NCBI GenBank assembly: GCA_902362595.1
Contig: CABIXF010000058.1
Location: 1-19,890, forward strand
Direction of reading: 5' to 3'
Length of the DNA: 19,890 bases
From: Bacteroidaceae bacterium
Lineage (GTDB): Bacteria; Bacteroidota; Bacteroidia; Bacteroidales; Bacteroidaceae
Shown here: positions 6,331 through 15,184 of the stretch, one piece after another
Position numbering within the stretch: the stretch's first letter is position 1
Layout: every line of letters starts with the position of its first letter
The notes under the pieces: model-generated
What the model was told of the DNA's origin: nothing
Database searches by the model: none
The model's input: the letters and a program-made list of their open reading frames with translations, nothing else
Translations under genes and position numbers: made by a program

Positions 6331-6522
6331 ATGGAAACTAATGGAAGCAAATATGTAGTGGAATGTACTCCAGACGGAAAATATTATGCTTATCTGTCCA
6401 ATCACGAGCAATGCTTTGCCTACGGCGAGACGGAAGAAGAAGCGCTGGAGAACCTGGAAGACGCTGCAGAAGAATTTTATGGTGAAATCAATTCTATTTT
6501 CTATATCGAAGACATAGCCTGA
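6331..6522 (+). CDS. HicB-like small protein (orphan)
   Basis: A 63-residue acidic protein. The pattern YVVECTPDGKYYAYLSNHEQ, then CFAYGETEEEALENLEDA, matches the HicB/UPF0150 fold: a strand, a surface that reads the target, the Gly-(D/E)-T-xxEAxxN motif and a helix. In complete HicAB toxin-antitoxin systems HicB neutralises the HicA mRNA interferase and often carries a DNA-binding C-terminus. Here the protein ends right after the core domain and no HicA-like ORF lies on either side, so it is an orphan antitoxin-like protein or an independent regulator. A terminator-like hairpin follows at 6574, so it is likely monocistronic. Confidence 0.7.
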   Translation: METNGSKYVVECTPDGKYYAYLSNHEQCFAYGETEEEALENLEDAAEEFYGEINSIFYIEDIA

Positions 6523-6573
6523 TACTATTTGAACACATTGTAAAAATAAATTGCCGATATTTAGTCATTTCTC

Positions 6574-6610
6574 AAAGCCATTTCCGCGGGATGCCGAAAT
6601 GGCTTTTCTC
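6574..6610 (+). terminator. Intrinsic terminator after the HicB-like gene
   Basis: AAAGCCATTTC (6574-6584) pairs with GAAATGGCTTT (6596-6606), an 11-bp stem with an 11-nt loop, followed by a short T-rich run (TTTTCTCTTT). Confidence 0.75.
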
Positions 6611-6625
6611 TTTCCCTTCCCCGCC

Positions 6626-6649
6626 TGTGGATGAAACAGGTTATTCACC
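6626..6649. promoter_or_regulatory. Two DnaA-box-like 9-mers upstream of the LpxH-like gene
   Basis: TGTGGATGA (6626-6634, reverse complement TCATCCACA) and TTATTCACC (6641-6649) differ by one and two bases from the DnaA box TTATCCACA. Two such imperfect matches can arise by chance. Confidence 0.2.
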
Positions 6650-6714
6650 TGACAGTCACACGCTTGTAATATGCTTTCTCTTCCTTTGTGAAGCGTTAAG
6701 AAAAACATATATCT

Positions 6715-7524
6715 ATGGAAGATAGACCTTATTACCGAACCATCGTGGTTTCGGATATCCACCTGGGAACCACCCATTCAAAGGTGGATCAAATCAGCGA
6801 TTTTCTGAGCAGAGTCGATTGCGGACGGCTGATTCTGAACGGTGACATCATCGACGGATGGCACTTGCAGAAATCGGGTATCAGCAAATGGAAGCCGGCA
6901 CATACGCATTTCTTCAAAATTATCATGAAGATGATGGAAAAGCATGGTACGGAAATCATTTACATCCGCGGAAACCATGATGACTTTCTGGACAACCTTG
7001 CCCCGCTGCAATTTGCCAATCTGACCATCACGAAAGATTATATACTGGAAAGCAACGGCAAGCATTATTTCGTGACGCACGGCGATGTGTTCGACAAGGT
7101 GACCACCCAGATGAAATGGCTGGCCAAACTCGGCGACATGGGCTATACGCTGCTGCTGTGGCTCAACAGTCAGTACAACCGCTACCGGGTGAAAAAAGGT
7201 AAACCTTACTTCTCGCTCTCGCAGGCCATCAAGCAGAAAGTGAAATCGGCCGTGTCTTATATTTCCGACTTTGAAAACGTGCTGGTGGATTTCGCCCGCA
7301 GCCGCCAATGTGAAGGAGTGATTTGCGGCCACATCCATCATCCGGAAAACCGCATGATCAATCACATCCATTACCTGAATTCGGGCGACTGGGTGGAAAC
7401 GATGTCGGCCTTGACGGAAGATGAAAACGGGGTGTGGAAAGTGGTGTACTACACCGAACTGGCACAGCAAGCCGACAGGGAAAAAGAAAATAATGTCATA
7501 CCTTTCATACCGATTGCCTCATGA
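6715..7524 (+). CDS. Metallophosphoesterase, LpxH-like (UDP-2,3-diacylglucosamine diphosphatase family)
   Basis: A 269-residue calcineurin-like phosphoesterase. All metal-binding motifs are present in order: SDIHLG (D14, H16), NGDIIDGW (D44), RGNHDDF (N87, H88), THGDVFD and CGHIHHPE near the C-terminus. The spacing and the GDIIDGW-HL segment resemble the LpxH family, which cleaves UDP-2,3-diacylglucosamine to lipid X in lipid A synthesis, as a peripheral membrane enzyme. Many Bacteroidetes encode several LpxH-like paralogues, so this copy may act on another nucleotide-linked or phosphorylated lipid. The stop overlaps the start of the glycosyltransferase gene by ATGA, implying translational coupling and a shared pathway. 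The start at 6715 lies just before the first motif, as usual in the family. Confidence 0.85.
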   Translation: MEDRPYYRTIVVSDIHLGTTHSKVDQISDFLSRVDCGRLILNGDIIDGWHLQKSGISKWKPAHTHFFKIIMKMMEKHGTEIIYIRGNHDDFLDNLAPLQFANLTITKDYILESNGKHYFVTHGDVFDKVTTQMKWLAKLGDMGYTLLLWLNSQYNRYRVKKGKPYFSLSQAIKQKVKSAVSYISDFENVLVDFARSRQCEGVICGHIHHPENRMINHIHYLNSGDWVETMSALTEDENGVWKVVYYTELAQQADREKENNVIPFIPIAS

Positions 7525-8639
7525 GAGTGTTGTTTATTGTACAAGGAGAAGGACGCGGCCATCTCACACAGGCCATATCCATGGAGAAGTTGCTCCGAAG
7601 CAACGGACACGAAGTGGTGGAAGTGCTCGTAGGAAAAAGTGAATCCAGAAGACTCCCCGGTTTTTTCAGCCGGAACATCCAGGCACCCATCAAACAGTTC
7701 ATCAGCCCGAATTTCCTGCCCACACACGCCAACAAACGGGTGAACCTGACCAGAAGTGTGCTATATAATCTCCTGAAACTTCCTGAATATGCGGAAAGTA
7801 TCTCTTTCATTCATCAACAAATCAAGGAAACAGAGGCCGACCTGGTCCTCAATTTCTATGAACTGCTCACCGGACTGACTTATCTCTTCTTCCGCCCGTC
7901 GGTGCCTCAAATCTGTATCGGACATCAGTATCTGTTCCTGCACCCGCAGTTCAAATTACCCAAGAAAAACAGAGGAAGTTTATTTATGCTCAACTTCTTC
8001 ACCCGGCTGACGGCACTGGGAGCTTCGCAGAAACTGGCCCTCTCCTTCCGGGCCATGCCACAAGACAAACATCAGCATATCAGTGTGGTGCCTCCCCTGT
8101 TGCGTCAGGACGTGCTGCAACAAGAAAGCCAGCCGGGCGATTACATCCACGGCTACATGTTGAATGCCGGATTCTCGGAAAACATTCTCCAATGGCATCA
8201 GAAGCATCCGGAGGTACCCTTGCGTTTCTTCTGGGACCACTGGGAAGAAGAGCCGGTGAAAAAAGTCGATGACACCCTCTCCTTCTACCAGCTCGACGAC
8301 ACAGAATTCCTGCGTCAGATGGCGGGATGCAAGGCCTATGCCAGCACGGCCGGATTTGAATCCGTGTGCGAAGCCATGTACCTCGGAAAACCTATCCTGA
8401 TGGTACCAGCTCATATCGAACAGGAATGTAACGCCCTTGATGCACTGCAGAACGGCGCCGGCATCATCGACCGGAATTTCAACCTGAGCAACCTGTTGCG
8501 CTTCGCACAGACCTATAAACCCAACCGACTGTTCGGCGAATGGGTAAGGTCGGCCGAATACATCATACTGAATGAAATAGAGCGTTTTGCACCGCAAAAT
8601 ACCCTGCAAGGCATGTACATGGTAGAGGAGTTTGTGTAA
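7521..8639 (+). CDS. Glycosyltransferase, GT-B fold (MurG/GT28-like)
   Basis: A 372-residue protein. The N-terminus has the acceptor-side glycine loop VQGEGRGHLTQA (residues 7-18, like the GGTGGH loop of MurG). The C-terminal half has STAGFESVCEAMYLGKP (275 onward) and MVPAHIEQECNALDAL, the nucleotide-sugar-binding signature of GT-B enzymes in the GT28/UGT group. No membrane segment or signal peptide is seen, so it should work at the inner face of the cytoplasmic membrane. It overlaps the LpxH-like gene by four bases, which suggests joint action on a lipid-linked substrate, for example glycosylation of a lipid. Donor and acceptor cannot be told from sequence. No clear terminator is seen in the 71 nt before ppk. 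Confidence 0.8.
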   Translation: MRVLFIVQGEGRGHLTQAISMEKLLRSNGHEVVEVLVGKSESRRLPGFFSRNIQAPIKQFISPNFLPTHANKRVNLTRSVLYNLLKLPEYAESISFIHQQIKETEADLVLNFYELLTGLTYLFFRPSVPQICIGHQYLFLHPQFKLPKKNRGSLFMLNFFTRLTALGASQKLALSFRAMPQDKHQHISVVPPLLRQDVLQQESQPGDYIHGYMLNAGFSENILQWHQKHPEVPLRFFWDHWEEEPVKKVDDTLSFYQLDDTEFLRQMAGCKAYASTAGFESVCEAMYLGKPILMVPAHIEQECNALDALQNGAGIIDRNFNLSNLLRFAQTYKPNRLFGEWVRSAEYIILNEIERFAPQNTLQGMYMVEEFV

Positions 8640-8710
8640 AAAATTCTAAAAAATCGTTTTGAAATCATCTTGTAACATAAAATCCTTTTCTTTGCAAAAA
8701 AAGTGATTTT

Positions 8711-10783
8711 ATGGTAACAAGAAATAGAAAAAAAGAAAAGCCTTATTTGGAAAGAGACATCAGCTGGATGTACTTTAACCGCAGGATTCTGCAAGAAGCA
8801 ACCCGTAGTCATGTGCCCTTGCTGGAACGGATGGCATTTCTTGGCATCTATTCCAACAACCTGGATGAGTTTTTCCGGGTAAGAGTGGCTTCTCAGAACC
8901 GTATTGCCGAGTGCATGGATAAATCGGCTGTCAAAGAGCGGGAGAAAGCCAAAAAACTGCTTAAACAGATTGGAAAACTGAATGCACGCTATGTAAAAGA
9001 CTATGAAGAGGCGGTAAGCACGGTTACGCAGGAACTGAAAAAGGAAAATATCTATCTGGTATCCGATTCGGAAGTCACTCCCGAACAGCTGCAGTTTATC
9101 CAGTCTTTCTACAAAGAGAAACTGAACGGGTTCATCGTGCCGGTATGGTTCTCGGCCATCAAGCTGCTAGACTGTGAAAACGACGAAAACATTTACCTGG
9201 CTGTGAAGGTGAGCAAAAATGGCAGCAAACCCTCCCCGGACTATGCCTTTCTGGAACTTCCGGTCAATATCTGCGGTCGTTTCGTACAGCTGCCCGACCA
9301 TGATAATAAGAGTTACCTGATGTATCTGGACGATGTCATCCGCTGCTGCCTCCCGTTGGTTTTCGAAGGACTGGGTTACGACAAGTTTGAAGCTTATGCC
9401 TTCAAGTTTACCCGCGATGCGGAAATGGAAATCGACAACGACCTGCGTACGGGTACCCTTCAGAAAATCTCCAAAGGGGTAAAGAGCCGCAAAAGAGGCG
9501 AACCGCTCCGTGTGATTTACGATAATCACATGCCGAAGGACCTGTTGAAAAGGGTGTTGAAAAAACTCGACCTCGACAGCCTGGATACGGTGATTGAAAG
9601 CGGACGCTATCAGAACCACAAGGATTTGATGAAATTCCCCGACTGTGGACACAGCAACCTGAAATATCCGAAATGGCCGCCTATCCTGAAGAAGGAACTC
9701 GACGGTCCGGAAAGCCTGTTGAAAAAAATCCAGCAGAAAGACCGTTTCATCCACGTGCCTTACCATAGCTTCGACTCGTTTATCCGGGTGCTGCAGGAAG
9801 CAGCCGTGAGCAAACAGGTCACAAGCATCAAAATCACACTCTACCGTCTGGCCAAGGAATCGAAGGTGGTAAAAGCACTTATCGGGGCAGCCCGTAACGG
9901 CAAGAAGGTGACCGTGGTCATCGAACTGCTGGCCCGCTTTGACGAGGCTTCCAACATCAACTGGTCGAAGAAGATGCAGGATGCAGGCATCAAAGTGATT
10001 TTCGGGGTGGAAGGCCTGAAGGTACACTCCAAGATTACGCACATCGGCATGAAAACCGGGCCGGATATCGCTTGCATCAGCACGGGTAACTTCCACGAAG
10101 GAAATGCCCGGATGTACACCGACTGTATGTTGATGACGGCTTACCCGAAACTGGTAAAGGATGTCAATCAGGTATTCGAGTTCATCGAACGTCCTTACAC
10201 ACCAATCCGGTTCAAGGAGCTTCTTGTTTCGCCCAACGAAATGAAGAACAAGTTCATCACCCTCATCAACAACGAAATCAAGAACAAGAAAGCGGGAAAA
10301 CCTGCGTACATCAAGATAAAAATCAACCACATCACCGACCCGATTATGGTCAACAAACTGTATGAGGCTTCCGAAGCGGGTGTGGACATCGACCTGGTAG
10401 TACGTGGCAACTGTTCCCTGATAACCGATATTCCGGACCTCAGTACACACATCCGGATTCACGGTATCATCGACCGCTACCTGGAACATTCGCGTATCTT
10501 CATCTTCGCCAACGGAGGAGAAGAGAAAATATTCCTAGGTTCCGCCGACTGGATGCCGCGTAACCTCGACCACCGTATCGAAGTGATTACGCCAGTATAT
10601 GACCCGGCCATCAAGGGCGAAATGAAACGGATTGTGGAATATGGATTGAAAGATACGTTGCAGGGGCGTGTGGTAGACGGGCTGGGCGACAACCAGTTCT
10701 GGAGCGAAGAAGGACAGGAAACTCCTTTCCGTTCACAGGAGGCACTCTACAACTATTATCTGGCCGAAAATTCCGAAGAATAA
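8711..10783 (+). CDS. ppk1: Polyphosphate kinase PPK1
   Basis: A 690-residue PPK1 of normal length. The enzyme reversibly transfers the terminal phosphate of ATP to long polyphosphate chains. Domains in order: N-terminal helical domain (ERDISWMYFNRRIL, then MAFLGIYSNNLDEFFRVRV), middle (head) domain about 110-310, and two phospholipase-D-like catalytic domains. The autophosphorylated histidine is H439 in LKVHSKITHIG and the second catalytic histidine is H593 in LEHSRIFIF, matching H435 and H592 of the E. coli enzyme. ELLARFDEASNINW and GSADWMPRNLDHRIE are family signatures. The ATG at 8711 directly precedes the conserved domain. A TTTCTTTG sequence (8687-8694) could be part of a promoter, but no -33 box fits. 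ppx follows 16 nt downstream. Confidence 0.97.
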   Translation: MVTRNRKKEKPYLERDISWMYFNRRILQEATRSHVPLLERMAFLGIYSNNLDEFFRVRVASQNRIAECMDKSAVKEREKAKKLLKQIGKLNARYVKDYEEAVSTVTQELKKENIYLVSDSEVTPEQLQFIQSFYKEKLNGFIVPVWFSAIKLLDCENDENIYLAVKVSKNGSKPSPDYAFLELPVNICGRFVQLPDHDNKSYLMYLDDVIRCCLPLVFEGLGYDKFEAYAFKFTRDAEMEIDNDLRTGTLQKISKGVKSRKRGEPLRVIYDNHMPKDLLKRVLKKLDLDSLDTVIESGRYQNHKDLMKFPDCGHSNLKYPKWPPILKKELDGPESLLKKIQQKDRFIHVPYHSFDSFIRVLQEAAVSKQVTSIKITLYRLAKESKVVKALIGAARNGKKVTVVIELLARFDEASNINWSKKMQDAGIKVIFGVEGLKVHSKITHIGMKTGPDIACISTGNFHEGNARMYTDCMLMTAYPKLVKDVNQVFEFIERPYTPIRFKELLVSPNEMKNKFITLINNEIKNKKAGKPAYIKIKINHITDPIMVNKLYEASEAGVDIDLVVRGNCSLITDIPDLSTHIRIHGIIDRYLEHSRIFIFANGGEEKIFLGSADWMPRNLDHRIEVITPVYDPAIKGEMKRIVEYGLKDTLQGRVVDGLGDNQFWSEEGQETPFRSQEALYNYYLAENSEE

Positions 10784-10799
10784 CTTAAATACTATTATT

Positions 10800-11780
10800 A
10801 TGGACAATCTCATAAAAAATTGTGAAACTTATTATGGAGCCATTGATATCGGTTCCAATGCGGTGAGATTACTCATCAAGTGTGTAGAGGAAGACGAGCA
10901 GGGCAAGGCTTTCTTCTCGAAAGTACTCCTGCTTCGTGTCCCCCTTCGTCTGGGATTCGATGTGTTTGCCATGGGCAAGATTGCCGAGAAAAAGGAAAAG
11001 AACATGCTGCGCCTGATGAAGGTGTTCCGCCATCTGATGAAAATCTACGACGTGGAAGACTACCGGGCCTGCGCTACTTCTGCCATGCGGGATGCCAAGA
11101 ACGGAAAGGCTATCATCAAACGGATTGAAAAGAAGACGGGTATCCGTATCGAAATCATCGACGGACAGGAAGAGGCCCGGATGATTTACAACAACCACAT
11201 TGAATGTATGGAAGACCGGAATGGAAACTACATGTATGTGGATGTAGGGGGTGGCAGTACGGAAATCAACTTGCTTTCACAGGGCACACTGGTGTGCAGC
11301 CGCTCGTACAACATCGGTACGGTCCGTATCCTGAACAATGCCGTGAAAGATACGGAATGGGAACGGTTGAAGACCGACATGCAGGAACTGGCTGCTTCCT
11401 ATCCCGGCACGAACATCATCGGTTCGGGTGGAAACATCAACAAACTGTACCGCCTGGCAGAAAAAAAAGACAAGAAGAAACAAAGAATCACCGTAGAAGT
11501 GTTGCATAAGCTACATGATGAATTGAAAAGTTTGTCCGTAGAGGAACGCATGGAGAAATACCAGCTGAAACCCGACCGGGCAGATGTCATCGTACCGGCA
11601 GGAGATATTTTCCTGACCATTGCCGACATCATTCATGCTACTTATATCTATGTGCCTGTCATCGGTCTGGCCGACGGTATCATCGACGGTTTATATGCTA
11701 GTCACCTGGAAGAAGCACAACCACTCGCAAAGAAGGTAATTGAAAAGCAAACAGACACTCCAAAAGAAGTGAATAAATAA
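10800..11780 (+). CDS. ppx: Ppx/GppA family exopolyphosphatase
   Basis: A 326-residue member of the Ppx/GppA phosphatases, which remove terminal phosphate from polyphosphate or hydrolyse pppGpp. The two ATPase-like phosphate loops are clear: YGAIDIGSNAVRLL (residues 12-25) and VDVGGGSTEINLL (D148, GGGSTE 150-155). Other family marks are CATSAMRDAKNG, DGQEEARMIYN and IIGSGGNINKL. The length corresponds to the short, two-domain form without the C-terminal HD-like domains of E. coli Ppx. It starts 16 nt after ppk1, so synthesis and breakdown of polyphosphate are probably set by one transcript. A strong terminator follows. Exopolyphosphatase is favoured over GppA because of the ppk neighbour, but the sequence alone does not decide. 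Confidence 0.92.
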   Translation: MDNLIKNCETYYGAIDIGSNAVRLLIKCVEEDEQGKAFFSKVLLLRVPLRLGFDVFAMGKIAEKKEKNMLRLMKVFRHLMKIYDVEDYRACATSAMRDAKNGKAIIKRIEKKTGIRIEIIDGQEEARMIYNNHIECMEDRNGNYMYVDVGGGSTEINLLSQGTLVCSRSYNIGTVRILNNAVKDTEWERLKTDMQELAASYPGTNIIGSGGNINKLYRLAEKKDKKKQRITVEVLHKLHDELKSLSVEERMEKYQLKPDRADVIVPAGDIFLTIADIIHATYIYVPVIGLADGIIDGLYASHLEEAQPLAKKVIEKQTDTPKEVNK

Positions 11781-11805
11781 CGTACATAACGACGGATTAT
11801 GGAAA

Positions 11806-11840
11806 CGGCCCTGCAGGTAATCCACCTGTAGGGCCGCTTT
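11806..11840. terminator. Strong terminator between ppx and the flavin reductase gene
   Basis: CGGCCCTGCAGGT (11806-11818) pairs with ACCTGTAGGGCCG (11824-11836), 13 bp with one G-U pair and a 5-nt loop, followed by CTTTGTT. It lies 26 nt after ppx and 43 nt beyond the end of the convergent flavin reductase gene, so it may serve both. Confidence 0.8.
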
Positions 11841-11841
11841 G

Positions 11842-11875
11842 TTATACACCGGTTTATCCACAACCTGTGAACAAC
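11842..11875. promoter_or_regulatory. Cluster of DnaA-box-like 9-mers
   Basis: TTATACACC (11842), a perfect TTATCCACA (11854-11862) and TGTGAACAA (11867-11875, reverse complement TTGTTCACA) lie within 34 bp between convergent genes. A second perfect TTATCCACA is at 11967-11975 and TTATCAACA at 11956-11964, inside the next gene. This may be a DnaA-binding cluster or chance. Confidence 0.3.
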
Positions 11876-11878
11876 CTG

Positions 11879-12385
11879 TTATTCCACCAAAACATTCTGT
11901 ATTTCAAGAATATACATCTTATGAAATCCTCCATGTCCTTCTCCGTACCAACGGCTTATCAACAACTTATCCACAAAGTTATCAGCATCTATAAAATCGG
12001 CGTACAGCTTCTTGCACTCCAATATCAAGCGAGCCTGTTCATAAGCAATGTTCCCATTTTCCGTCACATACGGTTTCAAGCCGGAAGCAGCTACTTTATC
12101 AATATCCCTACCCGATTGGCTTCCACATATCTTATGTATGTCCCGATGTGCTTCTCCCAGGAAAGACAAGGTCAAAGTATCGCCCTTTTCAATGAACTCG
12201 TAAGTATAACGTTCGGGACGGATAAAAATAAACGCCACCGGTTTTCCCCACAGGATACCGGTACCTCCCCAGCTGGCCGTCATCATGTTAAACTTTTCAG
12301 GCGTTCCGGCAGTCACCAGCATCCACTCCTTGCCAATGGCATCAAACATATTGTCCTTCAATTCGGACACACTTATTTTCTTCAT
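11879..12385 (-). CDS. Flavin reductase-like (FMN-binding split barrel) protein
   Basis: A 168-residue protein of the flavin reductase family. The start (MKKISVSELKDNMFDAIGKEWMLV), the NMMTASWGGTGILWGKPVAFIFIRPERYTYE core and the later ...LTLSFLGEAHRDIH and ...ICGSQSGRDIDK segments follow the split-barrel fold that binds FMN through the MTASWGG region. Family members reduce flavins with NAD(P)H or bind FMN as partners of oxygenases. It has no signal peptide and is cytoplasmic. It is transcribed divergently from mutS, with a TAGCTTTG promoter box close upstream, and ends near the terminator shared with ppx. The fold call is firm; the substrate is unknown. The C-terminal half overlaps the DnaA-box-like motifs at 11956-11975. 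Confidence 0.88.
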   Translation of the reverse strand: MKKISVSELKDNMFDAIGKEWMLVTAGTPEKFNMMTASWGGTGILWGKPVAFIFIRPERYTYEFIEKGDTLTLSFLGEAHRDIHKICGSQSGRDIDKVAASGLKPYVTENGNIAYEQARLILECKKLYADFIDADNFVDKLLISRWYGEGHGGFHKMYILEIQNVLVE

Positions 12386-12408
12386 AATCTCTTTACTTTA
12401 AATTTCCA

Positions 12409-12416
12409 CAAAGCTA
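12409..12416 (-). promoter_or_regulatory. -7 box of the flavin reductase gene
   Basis: TAGCTTTG on the minus strand is a perfect TAnnTTTG, 24 nt before the ATG. No good TTTG is seen 19-20 nt upstream. Confidence 0.5.
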
Positions 12417-12481
12417 AGGAAATTCTGGTTCCCGTTTTTCGTTTTTTAAACCGAATTTAAATAGCATCCTAAAAAATATCT

Positions 12482-12512
12482 TTTTTCATTTCGGGCTTTT
12501 AAAGTATCTTTG
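12482..12512 (+). promoter_or_regulatory. Promoter of mutS
   Basis: TTTT (12482-12485), a 19-nt spacer, then TATCTTTG (12505-12512), a perfect TAnnTTTG box. Transcription would start about 30 nt before the GTG at 12551. Confidence 0.65.
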
Positions 12513-12550
12513 CAGGAAATATCATGAACTAAAAAAGAAAGGACTGAACC

Positions 12551-15172
12551 GTGGCAAAAGATACAGAGGTGGTATTGACCCCGATGATGAAACAATATTT
12601 TGATTTAAAAGCCAAACACCCGGATGCTATCATGCTCTTCCGGTGTGGAGACTTTTATGAAACTTATTCCGAAGATGCCGTGGCAGCAGCCGAAATTCTG
12701 GGAATCACTTTAACAAAACGTGCCAACGGACAAAGCAAGACAGTAGAAATGGCTGGATTTCCTCACCATGCCCTCGATACGTACTTGTCCAAGCTGATTC
12801 GTGCCGGACGAAGAGTAGCCATCTGCGACCAGCTGGAAGACCCGAAAACCACGAAAAAACTCGTCAAACGTGGAATTACGGAACTGGTGACTCCCGGTGT
12901 GGCCATCAACGACAATGTGTTGTCGTACAAAGAAAACAACTTCCTGGCTGCCGTGTATTTCGGCAAAACAGCCTGCGGTATTTCCTTTCTCGACATATCC
13001 ACCGGTGAATTCCTCACTTCCGAAGGGCCTACCGATTATATTGACAAACTTCTGAACAACTTCGCACCGAAAGAGGTGCTTTTCGAACGGGGTAAAAAGC
13101 CCATGTTCGAAGGAAACTTTGGCAATAAGTTCTTCACGTTCGAACTGGAGGACTGGGTGTTCAATGAAACTTCTGCCCGGGAAAAGTTACTGAAGCACTT
13201 CGAAACCAAGAACCTCAAAGGTTTCGGAGTGGAAAATCTACACAATGGTATCATTGCTTCCGGAGCCATTCTTCAGTACCTCGACATGACCCAGCATTAC
13301 CAGATTGGACACATCACGTCACTCTCCCGTATCGAAGAAGACCGCTACGTGCGACTGGATAAATTCACCGTACGCAGTCTAGAACTGATTGACAGCATGA
13401 ACGAAGGGGGTACTTCCCTGCTGGACATCATCGACCATACCATCAGCCCGATGGGAGCCAGAATGCTGAAACGCTGGATTGTCTTCCCTCTAAAAGATAT
13501 CAAACCCATCAATGAACGGCTGGATGTGGTGGAATTCTTTTTTAAGGAACCGGATTTCAAGGATTTCATCGAAGAGAAACTGCATCTGATAGGCGATTTG
13601 GAAAGACTCAGTTCGAAAGCAGCCGTAGGACGTATCTCACCTCGTGAGGTGGTACAGCTGAAAATAGCTCTTCAGGCCATCGAACCAATTAAAAATGCGT
13701 GCCTGAACGCCGATAATCCCAGTCTGCGCCGCATTGGCGAGCAACTGAATCTCTGTGCTTCCATCCGCGACAAGATTGCCAAGGAAATTACCAACGACCC
13801 TCCCCTGCTGGTCAACAAAGGCGGAGTGATTGCCGACGGTGTCAATGCGGAACTGGATGAACTGCGCAAGATTGCATACTCCGGCAAAGACTACCTCTTG
13901 CAAATCCAGCAACGGGAAAGTGAACTGACGGGCATTCCGAGTCTGAAAATCGCTTACAACAACGTATTCGGCTACTATATCGAAGTACGCAATACGCACA
14001 AGGACAAAGTACCGGCCGAATGGATACGCAAGCAGACCCTGGTCAATGCGGAACGTTACATCACGCAGGAACTGAAAGAATATGAAGAAAAGATTTTAGG
14101 AGCGGAAGACAAGATTCTGATTCTGGAAACCCGATTATATAACGAACTGGTCACTGACTTGGCCGAATTTATCCCGGCCATCCAAATCAATGCCACACAG
14201 ATAGCCCGGCTGGACTGTCTGCTGTCGTTTGCCAACGTGGCCCGTGCCAATAAGTACATTCGCCCGAATGTGGTGGATGACGATGTACTCGATATCCGTC
14301 AGGGACGCCATCCGGTGATTGAAAAACAGCTTCCTCCGGGAGAAAAATACATTGCCAACGATGTGTATCTCGACACGGAAGAGCAGCAGATTATCATCAT
14401 TACGGGACCGAACATGGCCGGTAAGTCTGCCCTGCTCCGCCAGACAGCCCTGATTACCCTCATGGCACAAATCGGTTGTTTCGTACCTGCCGAGAGTGCC
14501 CACATCGGACTGGTGGACAAGATTTTCACCCGTGTGGGAGCCAGCGACAACATTTCCGTGGGCGAATCTACTTTCATGGTCGAGATGAACGAGGCAGCCA
14601 ATATCCTGAACAACATCTCCCCGCGAAGTCTGGTACTTTTCGACGAACTGGGTAGAGGAACTTCCACCTACGACGGTATTTCCATTGCCTGGGCCATTGT
14701 GGAACACATCCATGAGCATAAGAAAGCCCGGGCTCGTACGTTGTTTGCCACCCACTACCACGAACTGAATGATATGGAAGGACAGTTCAAGCGCATCAAG
14801 AACTACAACGTATCGGTCAAGGAAGTGGACAATAAGGTGATTTTCCTCCGCAAACTGGAACGCGGCGGAAGTGCACACTCCTTCGGTATCCATGTGGCCA
14901 AAATGGCAGGTATGCCGAAATCCATTGTGAAACGTGCCGATGAAATCCTGCATCAGCTGGAAGCAGAAAACCGCCAGGAAGGAATTTCCGCAAAGCCACA
15001 ACCGGCCAAACAGGCTTCTTCCGACGGAATACAGTTGAGTTTCTTCCAACTGGATGACCCTGTGCTTTGCCAGATTCGCGATGAGATTCTGAACCTGGAC
15101 GTGAACAACCTCACCCCACTGGAGGCACTGAACAAACTGAATGACATCAAAAAAATAGTAAAAGGAAGATAA
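12551..15172 (+). CDS. mutS: DNA mismatch repair protein MutS
   Basis: An 873-residue MutS of normal length that recognises mispaired and looped-out bases and recruits MutL. The start is GTG, set by [20 protein letters not shown], which aligns with MutS N-termini. The mismatch-reading motif FYE is at residues 35-37 ([12 protein letters not shown]). The connector, core and clamp domains follow. The ATPase has Walker A GPNMAGKS (619-626), a signature region with [14 protein letters not shown], Walker [17 protein letters not shown] (D698, E699) and THYHEL. Near the C-terminus QLSFF (828-832) fits the beta-clamp-binding motif. It belongs to the MutS1 type, not MutS2, since the mismatch domain is present and there is no Smr domain. 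The radical SAM gene begins 12 nt downstream. Confidence 0.98.
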   Translation: MAKDTEVVLTPMMKQYFDLKAKHPDAIMLFRCGDFYETYSEDAVAAAEILGITLTKRANGQSKTVEMAGFPHHALDTYLSKLIRAGRRVAICDQLEDPKTTKKLVKRGITELVTPGVAINDNVLSYKENNFLAAVYFGKTACGISFLDISTGEFLTSEGPTDYIDKLLNNFAPKEVLFERGKKPMFEGNFGNKFFTFELEDWVFNETSAREKLLKHFETKNLKGFGVENLHNGIIASGAILQYLDMTQHYQIGHITSLSRIEEDRYVRLDKFTVRSLELIDSMNEGGTSLLDIIDHTISPMGARMLKRWIVFPLKDIKPINERLDVVEFFFKEPDFKDFIEEKLHLIGDLERLSSKAAVGRISPREVVQLKIALQAIEPIKNACLNADNPSLRRIGEQLNLCASIRDKIAKEITNDPPLLVNKGGVIADGVNAELDELRKIAYSGKDYLLQIQQRESELTGIPSLKIAYNNVFGYYIEVRNTHKDKVPAEWIRKQTLVNAERYITQELKEYEEKILGAEDKILILETRLYNELVTDLAEFIPAIQINATQIARLDCLLSFANVARANKYIRPNVVDDDVLDIRQGRHPVIEKQLPPGEKYIANDVYLDTEEQQIIIITGPNMAGKSALLRQTALITLMAQIGCFVPAESAHIGLVDKIFTRVGASDNISVGESTFMVEMNEAANILNNISPRSLVLFDELGRGTSTYDGISIAWAIVEHIHEHKKARARTLFATHYHELNDMEGQFKRIKNYNVSVKEVDNKVIFLRKLERGGSAHSFGIHVAKMAGMPKSIVKRADEILHQLEAENRQEGISAKPQPAKQASSDGIQLSFFQLDDPVLCQIRDEILNLDVNNLTPLEALNKLNDIKKIVKGR

Positions 15173-15184
15173 ACCGTCACGCCT

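Noticed and set aside
9167..10489. A 440-codon minus-strand ORF opposite ppk1.
   Set aside because: It lies wholly within the well-supported PPK1 gene, and its His/Val/Phe/Gln-rich translation is typical of antisense shadow ORFs in codon-biased genes.
14135..15049. A 304-codon minus-strand ORF opposite mutS.
   Set aside because: It is antisense to the conserved MutS ATPase region and shows no domain; it is explained by codon bias.
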